Assembly (NCBI GenBank): GCA_034008185.1
Contig: CM067081.1
Coordinates: forward strand, 9,361,821-9,425,820
Direction of reading: 5' to 3'
Origin: Gorsachius magnificus
Taxonomy: Eukaryota > Chordata > Aves > Pelecaniformes > Ardeidae
DNA: 64,000 nucleotides
The notes below the pieces were generated by a model. The model was not told the origin of the DNA. It was given only the letters and a program-made list of their open reading frames with translations, and made no database searches. Position 1 is the stretch's first letter; the number at the start of each line of letters is the position of its first letter. Of the stretch, positions 30,401-43,500 are shown one piece after another. Both the position numbers and the translations under genes were made by a program.

Positions 30401-33350
30401 AACCCAAACTGCTATATCTTCCTTCATGTGTGATATATAGGCTAATGCACTGTGTTGGCTTTGCAAAGCATGCACAATCATTTCTGTGTCTCTCTTGTGC
30501 AAGCTTGCAGACAAACGCACACATATGCACACTCCAAGCAGTATGCCTATTTGTGCATCTGGTATGTTCTTGCCATGCCTGGACCTGTTCAACCTTACAA
30601 GTGACCTTTCTGAACTATTTTCTGCTGTGACTGGCATGCTCCTTGTTAGTTGTCATGTATAATTTTACAGCCAGTTAGGCAGACTGCACATTGATTGCCT
30701 CTTTCCCCCATGGAACATACCCTTAATTTCAAAATAGCTTTATTTTCCATAGGCATATGTTCTACAAGAGTAGGATGGAGGATGGCATCTAATCTTCTCT
30801 CTAGCAGCCAAATGATATTAAGACAATTCTGTTAGTTCTGTCTCGGAAGACAGAAGCCTGTAGATTTTGATGTCAGCTACAGTATTGTGCTTTTGAGAGG
30901 ATAGCAAATTCACATCTGACCTTTGCTTCCACCTCTGCTTAGCTGGACTACCTTTTTCATCTTTTGCAAACTTTCTTATTACCTTTCCCACTTCTGGATC
31001 CAGTTGTTCACAGTCTCTTTCCTTCCAGTACACCTCAATGTGCACGACATCTTCATCTCTAACTATTCATCGCTGCTCACTCTATCTACTTGCGTTGCTT
31101 ACAGCTGAATCCTCCAGCTTCCTGCTGTCTCTGTATCCTACCCTGTTTCCTTCCTGATTTCTGACCCCACTGACTTCCTTCTTCCTCTCCTTACAGCCAG
31201 CCACACTCATTTTTAATAACTTCCACCTAATGGGCTCAATTCAAACAGCCCGTCATGTAAATCTTTCTATACCTGACCTTCACATTGAGATTGATTCTCA
31301 CTAGTGATAGAACAGATTACTTTCTTTTAATTTTCCTAGATCTGGCTAAAATGTCTTAAATTTTGGTTAAGAATCCAGTGAAGTTCTTATTTTATCTGAA
31401 CTGATTTAACTTTCTTTTGCCTTTAGAGATCATAAATATAAAAATTCAGTCTGTTTCCCTGCTGTTTCCCAATGAATTCCAAAACCAGAAGAAACATTAT
31501 TAAAGGAATGGTGGATAATAAGTGTCAGTCATGAGGTAATTGCACAGTTTATTGACTGACTGCAGAAAATACTGAAGTCCAGGGAAAATTACAGGTTCTA
31601 ACATCTTCTACCCTATTTAAAACTGTGCTAAACTTCCAATTGTCCCAGTAAAATTAAGATCATATTCTCTATCAACAGAAAGTTATATTCTGAATTAACT
31701 TGAAAAATGTAAATTGTAAGGAAAAAGCAGCTAGCAAGATCTTATTCCAACAAAGTTTGCTGTGTACTGTATCAGTAAAACCTAGCCTAAAAAGTCATTC
31801 GAAAAACCAGTGAAAGTAATGTGTCTGATAAGATGTGCTTTTCAATCGTTTAAACAAAATGACATTGGCTTCCTCAGAATAATTTCCTCAATGTGATACT
31901 GTGGTTAAAGACACAAGTAGCTTATTTTAACGCCTACCTTCCTCTGGGGAGTATCTGGTTTTGTGCTGAGGTTGATTTGTCACACTGGCTTTATGTATGC
32001 TAATAACACATTTGAGAAAAACTTAAGGCACAGTGTTGATAAACAGATTTCAAAGCTGATTGCACAATGGGATTATTTATTTGCCCTGTGACATCCTTAT
32101 TTACACTCACAAGTGTGGTTTGGTATTTTCTGCTTGTTTCCAGAGTTCAGTCTGCAAAAGCTGGGAAAACATTTTGGGTTCTGGCATGAAAGCATGTGTG
32201 AGATGCAACTATCCCACCTTGCAAATTTAATAACCCAACTAGCCCTTCCTATGCAATCTTGGGGAAATACAAGGCTGGGATTGATCCTTGCTTTCCCTAC
32301 CTTTACCCTCCAGTGCTATGTTTAGTGGGATGATGGCAATAGGAAGCCTTCCCTGCAGTAACTGAGGAATAATGGTACCAAAGGCATCAGTCATACTTGC
32401 TTAAAACTGGTATAAGTGGAGGGAAAATATGATTGTTATACTTACCTTGCCCTTACACTGGCTTAACCTTGGTATTCTTGGCTGTACTATCTAACAGCTA
32501 TCTCAGTGATTGGCCATTACAAAACTGCAGCACTTCACCATGTAAGATTTGGTTTGCATTGCAGATGGCAGGAGGATCTCCCATAGGATTTCCTACAAAT
32601 TATGTGCTTGCTGCTGTGTGACTGTATGATACTGCTGCCCTACAACTCCTACCTGACTTAAGCTGTAGTTAAATGAAATTTTAATACTGCTGCTTCTGCT
32701 TTAAAGAGCATTTAGATTTAAAACAAGTGAAGAGGAAATAGCCAAACAATCTTAATCTTAATCTAGCTCTTCAGAAATTATAATCTAATTTAATGACTGA
32801 ATAGCAGTTTGCCTTCAGAAAAAAAGAAAAATATCTAGGATTTTTGGCTGAAACTAGAACTGATTTTAGAAAGAAAAAAAAAAAAGTATAATTCAGGCTA
32901 GACCTACCTTCCAAGTCTATGCATTAGTCCCCAGTGAGAAGAGATCCTCTCCAGTTCTTCAGTTCTGAGTGATTCCTACTAGACAAGACTTAAAATTACC
33001 AAGTCCTCTGTTAAATTTTCAGTACCCATATTGTCAGTCAAAACTCCCTTTGAACACACTATGGGCTTCATCCAGATTCTTTCCAATGCTATGGTAAGCT
33101 CCTTGTTGTGTGAAGATCACCCGCAAATTTTGTAAGAAATACTTCTTTACCTGATGGTTTCTACATTTAAAGGCAAACAGTTTATTCTCAAAAATTACTT
33201 GTGTGAGTCTCAGAGCTAACACAGCTCCATTAAGGCTGACTCAACAAAATCAGCATTGCCTATTTCACAGTTTTATTGTGAGCATTTTGTCATTGTAATC
33301 CTGTTATTTCCTGACAATTTAGATTTTCTGTTTCCATTTGATTTGTTACA
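27450..33350. other. Non-coding sequence with a G-quadruplex motif
   Basis: About 5.9 kb with short open frames only. A G-rich motif at 28633-28653 fits the four-run quadruplex pattern. No gene or repeat family recognised elsewhere. Confidence 0.6.
28633..28653 (+). other. Putative G-quadruplex motif
   Basis: Runs of 5, 3, 4 and 4 G separated by T, A and TGT. This meets the G3+N1-7 rule four times with very short loops, which favours stability. Nothing nearby assigns it a role. Confidence 0.6.
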
Positions 33351-33925
33351 GAATCACATAATGGGCCTGAGGTGGGAAGGCACCTCCTGAGATCATCTAG
33401 TCTAACCCCTGTGCTCAAAGCCAAGGTCCTGTGGAGCAGGTAGCTCAGGACTGTGTCTAGTTATGAATATCTCTGAGGATGGAAACTCCATAATCTCTCT
33501 GGGCAGTCTCTTCCAGTGCATGACCATCCTCATAGGAAAGAAGGTGGGGTTTAAGCTTAAATAAGATTTTCTGTATTTCGTTTGTGCCCATTGCCTTTTG
33601 CCCTCTCACAGGGCACCACCATGAAGAGTTTGGCTCCACGTTCTCTACTACCCCATCACATATTCCTACGCATCAATAAGATACCCTGACCCATCTCTTC
33701 TGCAGGCTCAACAGTCCCAGCTCTTTCATTCTCTGCTCATGTGATAGGTGCTCCAATCCCTGAATCACCTTCATGGCTCTTTGCCACTCCAGTATGTCCG
33801 TGTCTTTCTTGTACTGGGAAGCCCAGCACTGGACACAGAGCTCCAAATGGGTCTCACCAGTGCTGAGTAGAAAGGAAGGATCACCTTCCCTATGCAGGAA
33901 TGCAATCCTAAACATTTCCACCCCA
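33351..33925 (-). mobile_element. CR1 LINE fragment, diverged
   Basis: The plus strand starts AGAATCACATAATGGGCCTG, then GATCATCTAGTCTAACCCC, later CTCTCTGGGCAGTCTCTTCCAG and CCAGCACTGGACACAG. The order fits a CR1 3' region in reverse complement, with several differences from the usual consensus, so it is an older or different subfamily. Right boundary approximate. Confidence 0.8.
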
Positions 33926-36900
33926 CAGGCAAATACAAAATTTCTCGGGTCTATCTGTCATGAACTCTTAGCTGACCTCACACCTTTGTAGCCTGGTTAA
34001 TGATTGATGAATTGTATTGGCAGAGTATTTCTTACGGACAGCTGTGAGGCATTCTGCAGTCTCATATGCTTTCTGATCAGTATCTGTCTTTTACTAACAT
34101 GTAAAAAAGTTTGCAGGTATAACCAAAAGAAAGTGGGCCTCTTTCTTTCCAGGAAAAGATTCAAATTAGATAATGATTAAGGCCACGAGAAGTAGAGCTA
34201 CACAACCTTCTTTTGTATTCCTCAACTTTGAATTAAAATTCCAGTAATTTTAAAAGGGGTTTAAAAGAGAAAATAGTGTAAAAAATCCCAACAGTTATGG
34301 CAAATATTCTTGCTCATCTTGACAGCATTGGTTTCTCCTGTTTTTTACTTTGGTTTCTCCTTTTACTGTTTTCTTTCTTTTTGTTTCTCCTTTTACATTT
34401 GTTTCTCTGTTTTACATTTTTTCTGCTTATTTTACTTCCCATCCACCATTTTAATTCAATGCTCTGCCTGCTTCTTCTTGTGCACAGAGTGAGCTGAGTT
34501 ATTTTGAATGCAATCCTCTGTGCTGGATTGAGTTGAAATGCAGCAGGGGAACCTATTGACTTCCCAACACTGCTCTGAATAAGCTATTAAAAATGTTTCA
34601 AAAGTCTGGGTTTTGTCTGCAGACAAGATGGTGGTTGTCCGCAGATGCTGTAGCAATACATAAGAAGCAAGAAAGCCCAGACGGACGGAGAATTTCACAT
34701 TTCATGGGTGTATAAGGACTGCACTGCTGTCCAAACACAAGCTGTCCTCACCTCTGAAGCTGCATGATCCTCTTGGGCTGCCCCTAAATCTTCACTTGAC
34801 ATAGATGTTGGTGACAAGTCAAAGACATTTAGACTGTTATTCCCAATATTCATTCCACTCTTGCCAACAGCAGACTAGTTGGAGAATGGGGCATAAGTGG
34901 ATTTCAGTTCCCGCTCTTCTCCTTCAGGATTCACGTTGTGCCACAGGTTGGCATTTATTGCATAACTTCAAAGAAAGATGCACAGGGAATGTTTTGACCT
35001 TTTGAGTGCTGCTTTTTTGGTATCACCTTCTCTAGCAGTGCTGGCTTTTGGAAATAATTCCTGAAATTGTTCACGCTGAGTAGGGTAAGGCACAGATGTG
35101 TGGAGATGGTAAAGGATAGTTATTTTGTTTTTCAGACTTTTCTGATTCCTTAAGTCTGTTTGATGAATGGTTTATTGGAAAGGGGCATTTTAGTGAATCA
35201 CCAAGCATGGGGATCATCACTGATTTCTCTCTTAAATGGAAACAGACTATACATTTCGACAATATCAAAAGAGGGGAAATGTCTGTTTTTTAATCAATAT
35301 GGAAAGTATTGCAATATAAACATGTTATTCATGTCGCAGGTCACAGTCACAGGGTCCTGCTGAGCACTGTCGGCTCATCTCTTTTCCAACCCAGACGGGA
35401 AATTATATTATAAACAAAAGGTGAGGAAAAGGAAGGATTTATCACAGTTTTCCAGATGAAGAAGAAAGGCAGAGAGAGAGTATGGGATGCCATCTTCATT
35501 CACCCGTAATCACAGCTGGGTTCAAGTTTTCAGGTGTTCTTTTGAAAATACGGCTTCTTGGGATATGGGGTCCTATAAAAAACTCCACCTATATGTGCTG
35601 AACTACCTGCAAAATTTGGGTACTGACAACTGTAGCTACACAAAAAGTCTGAGGGAACCTGGACTGACATGATTTCTTTCTTTTTGGGGTAGTAGAGAGA
35701 AAGAGAGAACTGGAGGGAAAAAACATTTTCTGTAGAAAACAGACTGGGCTTGGTGACTGCCCACCATTTTAATGCACTCTTTATGGATCTTCCATAACTA
35801 AAAAATAACTAAATGAGAAAAAAATGACTGAATAAGTAAAAAATAACTAAATAACTGCCCTGCCTTCCTTCAATCCAGCAGCAGGTGACCCTCCAGAGGA
35901 TGGGTGCGAGTAGCTCCCCACATCCCCTGGGTATGGCAGAGGCACCAAGCATCTGTCCAGGGACCATGGTGGCCAAAGCCCAAGGGACGACAGAGCAGGG
36001 TTAGTTCATGAAAAGCACCAACCACCCAGGCTCCAGACAGGCTACTTAAACACTACTATTTGCATGCAGAGGCAAAAGCCCAGCACTGCACATTACCTCC
36101 AATAATTTTCTTTTTACATCTCCCAAACATGCAAGAAATTAATCTGCAAAGTTAAGTATTATAAGATATTATAGTCCATAAATCTGAAATAATTTTTTTG
36201 CACATGTATGTCTAGTGTAATGCTTTTATATTCAGCATATGAAGAATATTCACACTAAAAACCATTTTTTTAGAAACCAAGTAGTCCAAGTATCAGTTAA
36301 ACAAACAGTCACAGATAAAGAAATGTGTGAAGCCACTTTTATTCTTAGGCCCTGCCATGAGAACAATATGTAATCATATATTACTGGATAAAATACTTGA
36401 AGTATTTACAGTGTTTAAAAATGATGTATGTCTTAACATCTCTATTTTTTTTCAGCACTTTATTTAGTTGGGGTTTTTTTGTGTGAAAAAACCTGTAAAA
36501 TCTACCTGGACATTCAGCCAAAATAAAATAGTAGCTATTTTTATATTGCAGGATCTTTGGCACTGGTGATTAGTTAGTGAATAAATTAGTTTAAATTACA
36601 GGATTTTAGGCAAAGAGTCTTTATAAAAAACTCCCATTAGCTTTTGTAGAAGTTCTACAAGCAGGACAAAGGAAAAATACTTGACAGAATTAGCAATATT
36701 AAAACCATAAATGGATTTTTTGTTACTGCTGCAAGGGGGAGTGGTAATATAGACTTGTCTCTCTGGAGTGACTTGTCTCAAATGGCAGGTCACCTATTAT
36801 TTGCCATCTTCACAGCAAACCTCCAAACATCTGAATAACACAAAAAAATATGGTTGCTAGGAGATCTGATAATAAATTATCAGATATAAAAGGTGGCGAG

Positions 36901-37785
36901 AATTATTCTTGATAAATGAGTGTGCTTGACAAGGCATAATTAATATCATTATTTATTTTGCCTTTGGTAATGGCTTGAAAGTAGATGAGGAATAAAATAA
37001 GATAAAATACTTATTAACTATCTTAATCAGGAAATATTCATGATATAGCAGAAGCTTCCAAGCACCTCTGCTAGAAGGGCTAGCTCATCCATAACTTTTA
37101 GTTTGCCTTTGGGGCTTTATTGTTGTTGTCAGGTTCCTAAGGACATGCCCCCTCCTTGGGGTTTGGCTTTGTGGGCTTGGGGCCAGCTTTGGTAGTGGGC
37201 TGTTGGCCCCTGGTTTGGTGAGTAGGGAGGAACCTCAGTGGAGACTCTGAGGTATTTTGCAGATGGAAGCTTGATTCTGACTTGGATTGGACCTGTTGAC
37301 TTGTCATCCTGGCTTGATCTCAGACCTGCCTCACCACAGTCACTTTTTTCCCATCGTATATATTTCTTCTTTCACTGGATTGTGTGGATTATTGCAGTCC
37401 CAGCTTCTGGGCCTCTTGTCCCCTTCTATTTGAGAGTTCTGGATAGTCTGGCTTTAATCACTGCAGAAGACGACACACCATTAATTATAAATTTAAAAAG
37501 GCAGGACTGTGAGACCTAGTATGAAACAGAGGGAGGGTTCTTCTGGGAGTGACAGGACTTTTGATGGAAAATGCCTTTTGTTTCAGAGAAAACCATGGCA
37601 GAGTGTTTATTAGAGAGAAAATCTCATTCAGATCTTGGCAAAGGGTAACACTCTCATGGGCAGTAAAATCTCTTGAAAAATCAGGACAGTTCGTAGCTGA
37701 CCAGATGGCAAAGGGAGTCTGTTGCATGGGTCCTCACAGTGGCATCTTCAGCTGGATTGGGAGATGTATGTGTTTAATACCTTAA

Positions 37786-37821
37786 TTTTGTATGTATTTA
37801 ATATCATTAATACATACAAAA
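37786..37821. repeat. Perfect inverted repeat
   Basis: Arms TTTTGTATGTATT (37786-37798) and AATACATACAAAA (37809-37821) are perfect 13-bp complements with a 10-nt loop. AT-rich; could extrude as a cruciform. Confidence 0.8.
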
Positions 37822-37828
37822 GACTGTC

Positions 37829-37868
37829 CTACATGAAAGTTAACTCCATCCCAGCCAGAAACAGTACA
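37829..37868 (-). mobile_element. Short LTR terminal scrap
   Basis: TTAACTCCATCCCAGCCAGA followed by AACAGTACA closely resembles the end of the ERV LTRs in this window (TTAACTCTATCCCAGCCAAA, then ACCAGGACA). Only about 40 bases are preserved and the rest of the LTR is not visible to the left. Confidence 0.5.
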
Positions 37869-40260
37869 CCATTTCTGCAGGAACAGTTTATATTGGCTAT
37901 TTAGAGTTGTCTTTATCTGTACCCAGCTTGATCTCTCCTGAAGCAGGAACCAGATAAGGGTTGTTTGGACGGACAGGTTCTCCACTCAGGAGAACACCAC
38001 CTTCAAAGAGACAGCATGATCTGGACACAGCAGGAGCTGCTTCAGGGAATCTCGAGTCAAGCACTTAGTGGTGATGGTTCAGTCAGTCACCAAGCCTCAG
38101 GTGGGTCCTTTGTCACAAACCGGTCCTTTGGCTCATCCCTTTAGATGACAAGCTCCCGGACCACCCAGCGAATTTATGACTTAAGTGCATGGGTGCGCAT
38201 GCCTGCACAGCCCTGATACCCAACTACATTGCAATTGTAACTAAAGAACTATTTTTCCTCTTTATGACTCATTTATTACTTAAATGCCACAGCTCATGCT
38301 GCACTTTGACCTGAAGATGCATTTACTTTTAGAGAGACATAAGAGTACTGCAGTGCGGGTACCAGCTGATTCCTGAAAACTGATTCCATGCATGAAAATG
38401 TAATTATGAAACAGTTCATAGATGTTTTATATGACATATGTATTATGCATTGTTGAAGGCTGGTGGAAGCTGTGCGCCACATGAGGCTGGGATTGGTCCT
38501 AAATCCTCTCTGTCTCGCAGTTCTTTGTACCCATCAATACAGCATCCTTGCCTGGGGAAGCAATGCAGCACCCTGAGGTTAATGCCTGGCAGTTTACACC
38601 TGGCATTCCCTCCTTCTCTTCTGTGCTCACAGCATGTGAAACAAGAAAGCGTTTGTGAGACGTGTATGTTTTCTTTTTTATTTCCTTCATGTACATCCCT
38701 GTCTGGCAAGTGCAGAGGCTCGATCCAGCATGTCACAATTATTTATTTGGCTGTCAGGAGTTCTGGCTGATCAGCAGACCGTGGTGTGTGTGTGCGTCTG
38801 TGTCGGATGTAAGACAAAGGGAGATGCAACTCATGTTAGGTGAAAGTGATTTCTTAGGTTCAGTTTAGCACCATATAAACATGACTGAATTGGCCCAGCC
38901 CCTGAACATATGGTTGAAAATAAGCGTGGCTGGATATATCCCCACAAATATCCAGAAGATGCCGTCATGGTCTACAAAGCTGGAACAAGCTATACAGCTA
39001 CAGTGAAGTAAGTGGGATGTGGGGAGGGCTTTGACTCCTTGCGCCAACAAAAAATATTTCAGCACCAGTAAGAGACACATAAGCACATTCATGTTTTTCC
39101 TGAAAAAGATCTTGAGCATTGTAAAACAAAGAAAAATTTCCTGTCCAGGAGAAACTTTTAGGTTTCTGAATGCCAAGTGAGTGGTTTCTTTTCCAATGGT
39201 TGTTTTAAGAAATACAAGAAAAACTTTACGAAGCGTCTTGGTAAAAGCAGGCCAGAGTTATTTACACAAAATTAATGAACTCAAAATAGCGGTTCCTGTG
39301 TGGAAGGAGACAAGACAGTTTTTAATAATAATTCTGAGTCTAATGCTGTGACTGATAAGACTCTTTTTTTTTAATACAGGAAACTATTCAGTTGCATTCA
39401 AGATAGTAAAATTTGTTTTTCTTTTAGAAAGAGACCTTTTGTTGAGAAAAGAGTTTCAAGAACTTTTTTTTTTGGTGAAAAGTTTTCCTAATTATTTAAG
39501 ACATTCACTCCTGCTAAAGTGTCTGAGAAAGAAATGAAATTATTGAAAATTAAATATGTCAGTATCATTTATCACAAATGACATTTGGTAGACAGCAAAT
39601 GCTGAAGACAGTTTCCAAAACATTCTCAGCAATATCTGTAAATTCATATTAAAAAAAAAAAAAAAAAAAGAAGAAAGCTAAGAATAATGTGTTTCTTAAG
39701 CCCCTGAATTCTTAATGAAGGTGATGTTTTACATTTTGGCTGGCTCTGCAGACTGCGGACTGGATGAAGTACAGATTCATCTGGCAGTTCTGTAAACTTC
39801 TTGATATGGAAAATGACCATATAGATAATTCAACGTTCCTGGTTTTCTCTCTTCCACATCACTCCAAATATTTAGCAGACACCTTATAACAGCAACAAAA
39901 AGATTATTCTTCTCATGGATATGCCCTCTGTTTCTTTAATCTGTTGACCTTCTACCAAACTCCCACTAACAATGGGAATTTATGTTAGTAACATATTTCC
40001 TGTGTTGCATTCCTACTTCCAACCCTAATTTGTTTCTACAAAATAAAACTTGTTTGGACAAGCATAGTTTAGTCTATAGTTACTATGAAATTACTTAAGG
40101 AAATAGTAAATAAAAAAATCATTTTTTTTAAAAAAAATACATCGGAATTTATCCAAATCAATCTTTAGTAAATGTTCCTGTTAAATGCATGCAAGATATA
40201 TAACCTCTATTGAAATCTTATCTTATTACTGCGTAGAGTTTAGGCTTCAATTTGGTTTGG

Positions 40261-40277
40261 TTTTTTTTTTTTTTTTT
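40261..40277. repeat. Poly(T) run
   Basis: Seventeen T shortly before the CR1 fragment at 40299; simple homopolymer. Confidence 0.8.
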
Positions 40278-40298
40278 AAATCATGGTGGGCGAGATTT

Positions 40299-40553
40299 CA
40301 TAGAATCATAAAATCATAGATTCGTCTAGGTTGGAAAAGCCCCTTAAGATCATCAAGTCCAACCGTTAACATAACCCTGCCATCCCACCACTAAACCATG
40401 TCCCTAAGCACCTCATCTGCCCTTCTTTTAAATACCTCCAGGGATGGGGACTCAACCACCTCCCTGGGCAGCCCATTCCAGAGCCTGACAACCCTTTCGG
40501 TGAAGAAATTTTTCCTAATGTCTAGCCTAAACCTGAAGCATGTCCTATAAAAT
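40299..40553 (-). mobile_element. CR1 LINE 3' fragment
   Basis: The plus strand starts CATAGAATCATAAAATCATAG, followed by AGGTTGGAAAAGCCCCTTAAG, ATCATCAAGTCCAACC and CTCCCTGGGCAGCCCATTCC. This is a well-preserved CR1 3' end in reverse complement with its terminal octamer repeats. 5'-truncated. Confidence 0.93.
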
Positions 40554-40559
40554 ACAGAA

Positions 40560-43500
40560 TTTTTACATATGGAAAATTATGCTGAGAGAAGGAACAGTGC
40601 TCTTTATTTAACACCACTGGGCATCTGTTAAAAAATAAATGCAAAAAGCGGTCATGAGTCAGTGTGTAGGCTGTTTAATGTCTTTAAAAGGATTTAGTAA
40701 AACCATAAGGCAAATAAAGAACAATTTGAGATGACATTTTAGCATCTTTCAACCGTGAAAGGGAAAACGACAAAGGTCATGTTTTGAGAAAATATGCCTC
40801 TAATTCTCACAGAAATGTATATGCATACCACTTGCTGTTGTCAGAAATCTGCTGCACTTCATTGATGCTCTGGTTTTCATTAGTTGTTAAAACACCACTT
40901 GCAGACAGGACAGTACCACCATCCATGTATTAGCTTCCTGGATAAGCTTTTTATAAGCTGGTTGTATTGAGAGAAAATTTAGCTTAAATATTATTTTATT
41001 TGAAACACACAAAATTGATGCCAGGGTGAAATCCAGTTCACTGTAGGGAAACAGTTCATCTGCATTATTTTACACTGGCAGACAATAGATAACAAAATAT
41101 TACCCAAAACAGAACTAGGTTTCCAATCCATATTTTGTGTCAGAGAAATCTTTCACTGAAGCCAGGTGCTAAATGGAGAGTTTTGTGATGACCTTGGGAT
41201 TCTGTCCTGATCTTCCTTGTGTTTTGTGTGGTGGAAAAATCCTGTTGAATTTGTTAGGAATATTTGTCACTAAAGCCTTTGTAGGGCTTGGAACATCTTG
41301 GGAGAATAAAGATGACTAGAGAATAGCAAGTGTATGCATTTAATATGATAAATAATCTCATGGTTTAGAAGTCTTCATTTTGACAATTTCTCACTCAAAT
41401 TTCAGAAATACTCAAACTGCCTGTGCCATAAACCGGACCATTTTCATTTAACAGCTGCTTAGGTTTGAAAGCAGAAAATTTAACATAACCTCAAATTTAT
41501 TACCTGAGCACCTTCTCACTGCTGGCAATCTTACCTCCTGTACCTCATTTCAGGAGAATATTGACTAACTTGGTAACATCTGCAAAATGATTTGAAGATC
41601 AAAAGTGCTATGTAAGTGCTAGCTGCTTATATAATTGGTTTATGGTAGATTGACCACCTTAATTTTGGGGGAAGAAACATGAATTGGGAGGAAAGTGGTT
41701 ATGTTTTAGTGCAAAAGGTAGAAGAACTAATGTAACTGAATTATAGAAACCACCTCTTTGTGCATTTGCCATTATGATCCCACAGGGTATGTTTTTAATG
41801 TCCATCTGACTTTACATCAGTATCACTCAAATGACTTATTGCTATTATTTTTGTCACTGTGGTGCTGTGTCTTAATGCTGTAACAGGATCCCACTGTCAG
41901 ACACTCTGCAGCCGCAGGGTTTTCTCTGTCCCAGAGAACTCACATATGAATAGTTGAATAGCCATAAACTGGGAGACATCAGAGAGGTGCAGATGGATTT
42001 GAAACAAAGGCATCCTTGGTCTACATGCTAGGTGTAGCTTACCAAAATAGCTCTCATCTCATCTGAGTTTGGGGATTTGCTGTGTGAAGGTTTACATATG
42101 ACCTAGCTCACCTTGACTCCTTTTTTTGGTCAGTGGGAGAAAGAGTTATGTCTTGACAGGCAACTAGGCTGACTTGTTTTAAAAGTTTACTTCAAAATGA
42201 AGTAGATCATGTCCTTGAAATGATTTTCTCTCCATTGCCTCCAAAGGGAGTCCGGCTTTGTGTCTAGCCACTGTCAAAACATCTTGCAAGCATCTGGTTA
42301 CAGGACAGTTTGGAGGAAGACTAAGAAGGATAAGTAGTCCCAAGGGTGTTTAGAAGTTCTGGAATGATTCTTGATTTTCACTACTGTAAATTGAATCAGA
42401 CTGAGGCTGATTATACACAAGAACCATAAAATCAAGCAGTGATTGCATAGCAATCTAGGGCTCTGACTGTGTGACAGGTTAACTCTGTGTATTAATTACT
42501 AGAAGTAGCTTTGATGGAAACGATTTATGAAAGCTATACAGCTGGTGCATTAATCTATTTTATTCTATGAGAACTAGTAAGTGCCCCGTAAGACACTGTA
42601 AAAGCCCAGCTGACATTGTTTATGGGTTTGTTTTCTCTCAGGTTTTTTTAAAATGATTTTCCAGGAAAGAGGAACTATCCCAAAGTGTAAGCCTAAGTCA
42701 TTGTTGGCTATCAGTTCATAAGATGGACATTTTACCAGAAGATGTTTTGATATTCCTACCTAGTTTCAGGATATTCCAGTTCTAATTTCAGATTTTTCTG
42801 GCCTTGCCCGACCAGATATGAAGAGAAATTTGCTTCCACAGCAAATCCAGCTGCTGTCATCTACTTCACAACTGTTAGCTTGCTTTTATGTGTATCAGTG
42901 TCTCCTGTTTTGTTGAATGTTCTTTGAATGAGAATTATCAGTGAGGTATGATGGATGAGTGATGCCACCAGCAGCCAGAAGGCTGAGAAAGAGAATGGCG
43001 ATGTTCCTGCTGCTGACAGCCTTTTGGTGTTTTCTTGTTTACTAGAAGCGTTTGAGCTGCTGTTTCAGGATCTAAGGGTTTCCTAATACAAATCTCAGGA
43101 GTTTTCAAAAGGAGTTTCATTAAAGTTAAATGCCTTTGATTCTCCTGCATATACCACTGATTTGTCACAGGAGACTTGAACAACTACATGGGCTATGGGG
43201 TCTGTTGTCTAAGCAGTCACATCAGTGCGTACCCTGACTGACAGCAGTAATCAACAGAAAGACATGTCTGGAGGAAATAAGAGGTGTGCTTCTATCAGAC
43301 TTTGATCACAGATGAAGTTAAAGCTTTCAAGCAGTACTGAATGTCACAGCATTTGCGATGATGATGATTCAAGAGAGAGTCTGCATTACTTCTCTCAAAA
43401 CAAAAGTATTGTCCTTGTGGTTTGGTGGCAAATTTTTAATGCAGTCTGACTGCCTCTCAGTTGGTTACTCTCCATCTTCTTCTGTCTTTTCTAGGTTGTT

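Larger units (their letters stand above)
33930..40298. other. Non-coding sequence with low-complexity patches
   Basis: Contains a pyrimidine-rich tandem (GTTTCTCCTTTTAC type) at 34331-34431, an (AAAATAACTAA)n-like run at 35794-35856, an inverted repeat at 37786-37821 followed by an LTR scrap at 37829-37868, a TG-rich patch at about 38782-38803, and an A19 run at 39651-39669. No gene recognised. Confidence 0.6.

Noticed and set aside
34297..34497. Phe/Leu-rich frames that look like membrane segments
   Set aside because: A pyrimidine-rich low-complexity tract translates to Phe and Leu in any frame.
38782..38803. TG-rich stretch as a Z-DNA or microsatellite locus
   Set aside because: Too short and interrupted to support a separate call.
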